From positions 54,059,351 through 54,123,350 of the forward strand of contig CP141140.1 in NCBI GenBank assembly GCA_035235625.1: a stretch of DNA of 64,000 nucleotides, given 5' to 3'. The translations under genes and the position numbers were made by a program. Shown here one piece after another: positions 13,101-22,100 of the stretch. Numbering within the stretch: position 1 is the stretch's first letter; every line of letters begins with the position of its first letter. The DNA is from Saururus chinensis. Taxonomy: Eukaryota > Streptophyta > Magnoliopsida > Piperales > Saururaceae. The notes below the pieces were generated by a model that did not search any database, was not told the origin of the DNA, and saw nothing but the letters and a program-made list of their open reading frames with translations.

Positions 13101-16100
13101 GAGACTAATATTAACAAACAATTATATTTAAAAAAATTACTATAAAAAAATTACTATAATTTTACGTAAAAATACCCTAAATACTAAGCATCATAAAGAA
13201 TACTTATATTAACATAGATTACACTAATTTTGCAAAAAGGCCCTACTCAATTTTGGTTATATGTTTAAGAACAAATTGAGGGATTGGAAAATGATATATA
13301 GGGCTGCCAACAGGCCCGGCCCTACCTGGAATAATAATTTTTTCTTCCAAAGGCCTGGCCCATGCCCGGAGCTAAGGCCAAAAATCTGGCCTGGCCATAA
13401 ATTTTTACGGGCTCTAGCTGGGCCACGGGTTTCGGGCCCAAAGAATCCTTGGAGAAGAATTGAGCACAGGGTTGGAGAAATACAAATAAACTATTAATTT
13501 TTACTATTGTTGGTTGCTTGGACTCTTTTGGTCTCACTGGAAGCCAATTATGGAAATTCAATTGCCAAAAATGCTACTCTCTCTTTGCTTGATGACAAAT
13601 TTGATGCCAACTGTTACACAGTAGACAACCTTTAGTTTGTGGGCTGGTTTCTTCAGTTCATCATTTGCAGAAGTAAAGATAGCTATTGTTATAGAAGCAC
13701 CTGTTTAACAACAAATGATAAAAGGCAAGCACTGCCATATTGAAAGAAAAAGAATTGAAGCAAGATATATGGTCTTCTAACTATATAGTACCTGAAATAG
13801 AACAAAGACAAACCAATGTATGGGCATGCAATGATCACCGTATTCATATCCAGCCAGGGTGTGCACGAGCTAATGTTTGTCCCTACCGGTACCCTCAGGT
13901 GCAGAAAGATGAAATTGAGAGGTTGGTACAAGAGATGCTCACTTCAGGGCTTATTCAGCTTAGCTCCAGCGAATTCTCTTCTGCAGTGCTCCTTGTTTAT
14001 AAAAAGATGGCTCATGCCGTTTTTGTGTAGACTATCGTGCTCTTAATATCATAACCATTAAAGATAAATACCCCATTCCTGTGATAGAAGAGCTTTTGGA
14101 CGAACTAGTTGGTGCTACTGTATTTACTAAGTTGGATTTGTGGTCAGGGTACCACAACTTTTAGGATGCATGACAGGCATTATGAGTTTTTGGTCATGCC
14201 GTTTGGTCTCTCGAATGCTCCTATTTTTTAGAGCCTGATGAATGACATATTTTGGTTGTTCTTGCAACAATTTGTGCTGGTATTCTTTGATGATATTTTG
14301 ATATACAACCTCTCATGGTCGGAACATCCAGAGCATATTTGTCTGGTCTTTTCTACACTACTCAGCCATGCTCTATTTCTTAAAATGTCTAAATGTGCTT
14401 TTGGGTTGTCGTAGGTTGACTATCTTAACCATGTTATATCCACTTTAGGGGTGTCTAAAGGTCCTTCCAAGATTGAGGCCATTACAAATTGGCCAACCCC
14501 ATCTAATATCCGGGCACTCTAAGGGTTCTTGGGCTTGACCGGGTATTATAGGCGTTTTATAAGGAGTTATGGAATATTGGCTGCCCCACTCATTGCCCTC
14601 CTCAGAAAGGGGGCTTTCTAGTGGACTTCGGAGGCACAAACATCTTTTGATGCTCTTAAGCTAGCCATGTCTTCGCCACCGGTACTTGCACTACCCAACT
14701 TCTCTCAACCATTTGTGATCGACAGTGATGCATCGTCACATGGGTTGGGTGCGGTACTTATGCAAGTCGGCCGACCTATTGTTTATTTTTCCAAGGCCAT
14801 ATCAGGGCATACTGCACAACTTTCTACTTATGAACTGGAGATGTTAGCAATTATTCATGTAGTTACAAAATGGAGGCCTTATCTCTTAGGGCGAAATTTT
14901 TTAATCCGGATAGATCATCATAACCTACGTTATTTTTTGGATCAGAGTGTTGCATCTCCCTTTAAACAACGATGGGTTTCTAAACTCCTCGGGTATGATT
15001 ATGACCTGATATATAAAAAGGGGAGTGAGCACCTGGCCGCTGATGCTTTATCTTGTAAGTCAGGGAGTTTTTGCCTTTCCACTCTGTCCATGCCGACCTT
15101 TCCCTTCCTGGCTGATTTGATTAAATACTATGAGCATGACACAGAGACGGCTGCCCTTATCTCTCGGCTGCGTGTTGATCCATTGTGCTCACCACCTTTT
15201 ATTTTGCATGGCAATTTACTCTGGCGAAACCGCTTATGAATTCCTGCTGTTCCTCAAATCATTTCCACTCTTCTCCTGTTGCTGGTCACGAGGGGCAATT
15301 TAGAACATACAAGCAGTTTTCTCAAAGCTGCAATTAGACTGGCCTCAAGAAGGATGTCCATGACTTCGTTGCTTCTTGTAATATATGTCAAAGAGCCGAA
15401 ACCCTTACTTCCTCACCGGTAGGGTTACATCAGCCTCTACCTATTTCGGAGAACATTTGGGAAGATATTTTTATGGACTTCATTAAAGGGTTACCCCTAG
15501 TTAGGGGTAAAAGTGTCATTTTTATGGTCATTGATAGCTTATCTAAATATGCATACTTCTCACCCTTGGGGCATCCTTACATTGTTGGCCACGTGGTAGA
15601 AGTATTTATGCAAGATGTTGCGAAGCTCCATGGTATGCCACATTCTATAGTCTCCAATCGTGACTGAGTTTTCTTATCAAAATTTTGGAGCAGTTTCTTT
15701 GAGTTGCAGGATACTACTCTAAAAATGAGCACAACATACCATCCTCAAATAAATGGCCAGACGGAGGTTCTTAACCGCTACCTTAAGCAATAATTGCGCT
15801 GTTTTGCACGAGATCATCCCCACCGTTGGCTCTCACTTCTTTTGTGGGCAGAATGCTTGTACACATCCCTTGGCTTGACACCATTTCAGGTTATTTATGG
15901 GCGGCCTCCTCTAACCATTCTCTCTTATGTGCCCCATCGTTTAGATGTGGGAGATGTTGATCAATCATTACAGGAGTGTGATAAAGTCCTTTGATTTTTC
16001 AAATTAAACCTAAAAGCTGCCCAGAATAGAATGAAGCAGGATTATGACCCCTGTCATATGGACAGGGAGTTCATCTTGGGTGATTGGGTCTATGTACGGC

Positions 16101-19100
16101 TTCAACCATATAGTCAAATTTCAGCCCGGTCATCCCGCCATGACAGGCTACTGCCCTATTTTCATGGCCCATATTTAGTTGTTGAAAGGGTGGGGAAAGT
16201 GGCTTACAAGCTCCAGCTGCCGCCTACTGCATGCATTCATCCTGTGTTCCATGTCTCCTGTCTTTGTCGGTTCGTGGGGGATCCAGCTACCATCACGCCC
16301 ACTATATCGCCACCCACTCCGCTTTCAGATGCTTACTGACTTTTAATCCAACTTCTATTTAGGACACTTGCCGCATTCACTGTAAGGGTCGTCTCTTCAC
16401 TGAAGTCCTTGTTGCATGGAAAGATCACCCTTTAGACGATGCACTTGGATTCTTGAAGATGATTTTCTCAGCCAGTTTCCTAATTGGACGCCTTGAGGGC
16501 AAGTCGTTTTTCATGGGTAGTGGGCTGTTATGTTCTATAGTTAGTTAGGCAATTATGTTAGTGTTGCATGTTTGTACGTTGCTTTTAATTAGTAATTAGT
16601 TAGTTATAGCCTATGTAGTTAGTTAGCTTTCTTTATGTAGCCCAATGGGTTAGGCAGCATATTTAGGCTTGATCGTTGTAATTAGACAAATTAATGAAAG
16701 ATTAGCCTTTTCTTCCTCTCTCTCTCTTGACTTCTCTTTCCCGATCCTCCTCTATGTGATATTGCACTTACAGTCAGCAAGTGTGACATCCCTCTCTTCC
16801 CCAATTCTTCTCTCTCGTCCCTCAAATCCTCATCTTCTTCATCTCCCTTTCCCTCTCATATCCAATCTTCTCGTTCTTCAAACAAGTTCACAACACAACA
16901 TGACCCTGATGTTTAATGTGGTGTCACTCTAGTATAACATGAGGAGTAGGTCATGACTGATCCTGCGGCAAAGGTGGAGGAAGGGCAGGTGAGACGATAA
17001 AGGGATCATCCTTGTACTTCCGGAGCTGCGAAATGTGGAAAGCCAGATAAATCTAGGACCCAGGAGGTAACTGCTACATGATCACCAATCCACCCGATGA
17101 TGGGATATGAACCATGAAATGCTAACAAGTGTTTGGAAAACTAATCTATTGAAAAACGTTTGAGCCATGAATAAGAGACTTAAGACTGCTGTGGCCCCCT
17201 AAGTGGCCCACATATATGTTTTATCTTGTTTGAATTTGAGTGTTGATTTAGTTTGGTAATGTTGTTTGTTTGGTTGTTATCACTTGCTGGGTAATTTCCA
17301 TCATAACCTAAAGTTTTAGGAGAAATATAAACGAAATCTTGTGTTATTTTGTGTCACAGTTAGGTCATGGTGATTATTCTGCTGCAAGCACCAAGGTTCT
17401 ACGAATGGTTAATACCCTGACTGTAGATAATGAGGCTAAGCATACCATAGAAGTGCTGCAAACTGAATTACAAAAAGCTCGGTCAAAGCTGCAAGCTGTT
17501 GAAGACTTGAAAGGGCAATCAGGTATCTTATGCAAGACAATCTTCACTGTTTCCTATGAAATTGATTTCTCTTTATATAAGTTGATGCTTCCCTTTTTTT
17601 GGGTTCATATTTGTTCGGAGGCAAGGTCTTGATTGGGGAGGCCCCTTCTCTACGTATGGACAAATTGCGCATGCTTTGCATCTTACTTTGTCTACGGTAT
17701 ATGATGTAACCAGGATCAATTCACACAATGCAAACAGTAAAAATAGATTTGGAACTCTTTTTGATTTGAGTTTTGAGAGGAAATAAAGGATTACAAAGTT
17801 TTAATCCAGGAACTATCTTTCAATCCACAAAGATTACAAACTTTTGCTGAATCCACAACGCCAGAAATAACTCAAATCTATGATCAGAAAACTTGATTTA
17901 AGCCCAGAAAACAAGCTTCTTCAATTTCTAATTTGAAAACTAATAAACTAACAGTTGATCTTACCCTTTTATAGACTTGGGCAGGAAGAAAGACTAAATG
18001 ACTACATTACCTTTGCCTACAAAGACTGACTTATGTCTAGATAAGTGGACTGAGAAAATTGCCCCTACTGAAAATTATAACCAAATGACTTATAAGTCAT
18101 TTGCCATAATACCCCTGGAGCCTTATCTTGAGCCACCGACTGTTTGCTAAAGTAAGTTTCCACTAGATTTGTTTGATGTTTCACCACATTTTGAAAGAAT
18201 AGGTGAGCAATATAGGAGGCATCAGAGGTTCTTTCACAAGTTACAAAATAAATCATCTTTGAAAATCTGTCTACTACGGCTAAAATAGAATCATATCCAT
18301 TCTGAGTTTTGGGTAGGCCAAGGACAAAATCCATAGATACTTTTTCCCAAGGTATATTACGAACTGGTAATGGGGTGTACAAACCTATGTTTTTGCGTTG
18401 TCTTTAATTGTTGGCAAATTAAACAATGTTTAACCACTGTGCTCACATCTTTTCTCAGACTTGGCCAATAGAAATTTTCAGCTGCAAGACAAAGAGTTTT
18501 GCTGATGCCAAAATGACCTGCAAACCCACTGTTATATAGCTCAGAAATCAAGTTAATGCTCAAAAAACAGTTTGGTACACACAGCTGAGCACCCTTGAAT
18601 AAAAAACCATGGTGAATATGGTGCTCTCCCTGGCTGCCATTTCTGTTTTGACAGTTTTTCCACGTCTTGGAACTCATTATCTTCTTTATACATGTCCTTG
18701 ATGAATAGAGAGACTAATTTCTACCCAGATTCATTCGCATCATTTCTGGCCACTAACTTTTGAAATTCAGTAGTATAGTCAGCCACTGTTCTAACACCCT
18801 GCTTGCAATCCTGAAACTGCCTAAACAACACTTGTTCAAAGTCAACAAGTAAAAATCTAGCTCGCAACATATTTTTCATTCGCATCCATGACATGATAGA
18901 ATGCCTCCCTTGACACAATTTGCTGGTTTGAACTCACTTCCCCTAAGTTGCTGCTCTTTTTTTCAGTTTACGGACAACTAACTTCACTCTCATACCTTCA
19001 GGCACTTCTAAACATTCGAAATAATTCTCTACTTCATATTCCTGATCAAGTATTCTTCCACTTGCATATTACCCTCAAAGCTAGCTAAATTTAGTTTAGG

Positions 19101-22100
19101 ACGAAACTGATTGAAGTGTAAATTCTCTCCCCTTTGCTGCTGGAATTGAGGGACTTGGTTCCCTCTTCTAGGTGGTTGAAAGGGATCAATTTCTGGTTCA
19201 TCTTCACTGTTCTCCTCACCAAACTCTTGGGGAATGTTCGTATGAGCTGGAGTAACATTTTCTCTTTGAAAAAAAATCAAATTTGAATCTTCTGCAAATT
19301 GTGGATCTGGCTCCTGATTTTGCATAAGTGCCAGATTTTTTGACCAGCATCACTATTTCTTCTTCCATACAATGGTAGAGGTGGTTGATGTACATTTTGC
19401 TGATGATGAAAGTGTTGGATCTGCTGAAGTTGTTGCGACTGCAGCAGTTGCTGTTGTGATTGCAGCAGCTAGGCCAACAATTGATGAAAATCCATCTCTC
19501 CTATGTTGCTAGCTGCCATGGAAGGAAGCTATCCAAGTGCTCTGATACCAATTTGATGTAACCAAGATCAATTCACACAACACAAACAGAAAAAGAACTG
19601 ATCTGGAACTCTTTTTGATTTGAGTTTTGTGAGGAGAGAAAGGATTACAAAGTTTCAATCTAGGAACTTTCTCTGAATCCACAAAGATTATAAGCTCGTG
19701 ATGAATCCACAACTCTAGAAATCACTCAAATCCACGAGCAGAAAACTTGAGCTAAGCCCATAAAACAAGCTTCTTCAATTTCGAATTTGAAAACTGAAAA
19801 ACTAACAGCTGATCTTCCCTTTTTATAGACTTGGGCAGGAAGAGAGACTGAAAGACTACATTACCCTTGCCTACAATGACTGACTTATAGCTAGATAAGT
19901 GGACTAATGAAATTGCCCTTACTAAAAATCATAACAGAATGACTTATAAGTCATTTCCCATAATACCCCTGGAACCTTATATTGAATAGCCACCAACTGT
20001 TCCAACTGTTTGCTGAAATAATTCATTCATTCTTCAGCTAATGGAGCTCGTGTCTTATCATTATACCACCATTTTTTCCGGGCAAATTACCATTTAAGAA
20101 AATTTTATGGTGCCCTAGTATAAATTGGCAGGGCTTCGTTTCTCAGAAGAGGTCTGAGTTCATTGTTGATGTTGTTCAGGGTGTGAATAATGTTTTGATG
20201 GCGTGGCCAGTCCAAACCAAGTCACTAATTGTGTCCATCTGATATGATGTGATCATGATGGTAGATAATTTTTTAATATTCTAAAATATGCTATTAGGAG
20301 TAAAAGGTGAGGATATTAAGTAGAGATGGCAAGAGTATTTTTAATATTTATTGAATAAAGATTATGGTAATGGTTGAGATCTAAGACTAGTCCAATTGAG
20401 TATCTAACCTATTATAGGAAAGTTAAAGTAATGGAAGTAGAAGCAACATTAAAATGAGGAATACAACATTCTTATTGATGTGTAGAAGCGTGCAGAAGAT
20501 GTAGATGTATCTAGGTTGACTAGGTTGTTTGACAATATAGAAGTCAAAGAGGGTGTTTGAGGAGTGGAGGTCAAGTATCATCATACTGCTTTATAGAAAT
20601 AAGGGAGGTATCTAAAGTTCAAACTATGAGGGTATCAAACTTTTTAGTGATACTATGACATTATGGAAGAGAGTTGTAGAAGGATGACTGCGGTGACTGC
20701 CTATATAACTAGTTTTTGGTAATATGGGTAACAAGGGAAAAAAAGGGAGTTTGGTAGGTCAGTTTTGAATGGTTTTATGTAGTTGCGAGGATGATCTTGC
20801 ACTTCAAAAAAGGAAAATAGATTGAAATAAGAGCATCAATATCATTAACTAAAAGATGGCTATAAATAAAGCTTATCTTATTTCTTTAGACCTCTTGATT
20901 TTTTGTCTCTTTTCATAGTTAGATGGCATCTTTAATTTTTTAATTTCTTATATTGGTGTTCTTTGTTCCATTTTGCTGAAACAATTCCTGCTAATATTTT
21001 TCCTTGTTACACAGAATATGTGAGAAATTTGAGAGGTACTGAAACATACTAAATATTTGGGTAACTACCTGAATGACATGCTAAATATTTGGGTATGTCA
21101 GCCAACAATCTCTCGATTGTGCATAGGATCATGAAGAAGTTCACCATCTTCATATTTGATTCAACAGGAGTATCTACATACTGGCTATCAGATAACCCAG
21201 AACATTCAATAATATCAGCAGGGTACTTAGATTGAGAGAGCAAATACCTGGAGGAGAATATGCATATCATGTTTAGACTTGGTGTTGATTGATTGAGAAA
21301 AAGGATGCAACACATTAGCAATTCCCACCTCTTTTTCAGTTTTTTTTTATTGGGGGGAGGTCATCATCCCGACTGGACTATAAGGCGTTAGCTAACTTGC
21401 CTCTTTGATCACTGTATCTCGCCACCTATCCCCTTAGACACGTGCAATGGCCCCACATTACATGCATAAGGTATTTCGTGATATAATCTCCTTGGCGAAA
21501 TGTACTTGGAACTTTAGTCAAGCCTTCAATTTCTGCTGTCCTGTATGGTTTGTCTATGGTTTTCCACTATGATTTGAACATAGTCAATGATTACAGAATA
21601 ATTGTCATTGATATGTTTGCAGCACATTTGATTGCTTCAGTCCATGTTCTGTATTAAATATAATGAACATCAGGGAAATCAGGTGCACCATTACTTTGTT
21701 TGAGAATATTATAATTTGCCTTCAATAGATCTGTGATTGGGTATTATAGTTATTGTGGGAAGGCGAAAATGGAACATTGTTTTTAAATTATTTTTTGATA
21801 TCTATTTTAAAATGTGTAATTGTGAAATGATTTTATTGATTTATTTTCTTTTGGTTTTCTCTTCCAGATGCTGGAAACATTTCTGAAAAATTTGTACAGC
21901 TTAAAGCACAAATTGCTACCCTGGAGAAACGTGAAGAGAGGTTAGATGATTAAGTTTCCTGGGCATTACATAATTGAGTTTACAGGGGCATTTTTTTTCT
22001 GCGTCGTGATATTCTCTTGTGTCTTCCTGGAATAGATACAGGACAGTTTTTGCTGAGAAAATTTCAGTTTTCAGAAGGGCCTGTTGTTCGCTTTTCGGCT

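Noticed and set aside
17697..20045. Target-site duplication for the antisense gypsy element
   Set aside because: The bases before 17705 and after about 20029 were compared at several possible borders and no matching 5-mer was found.
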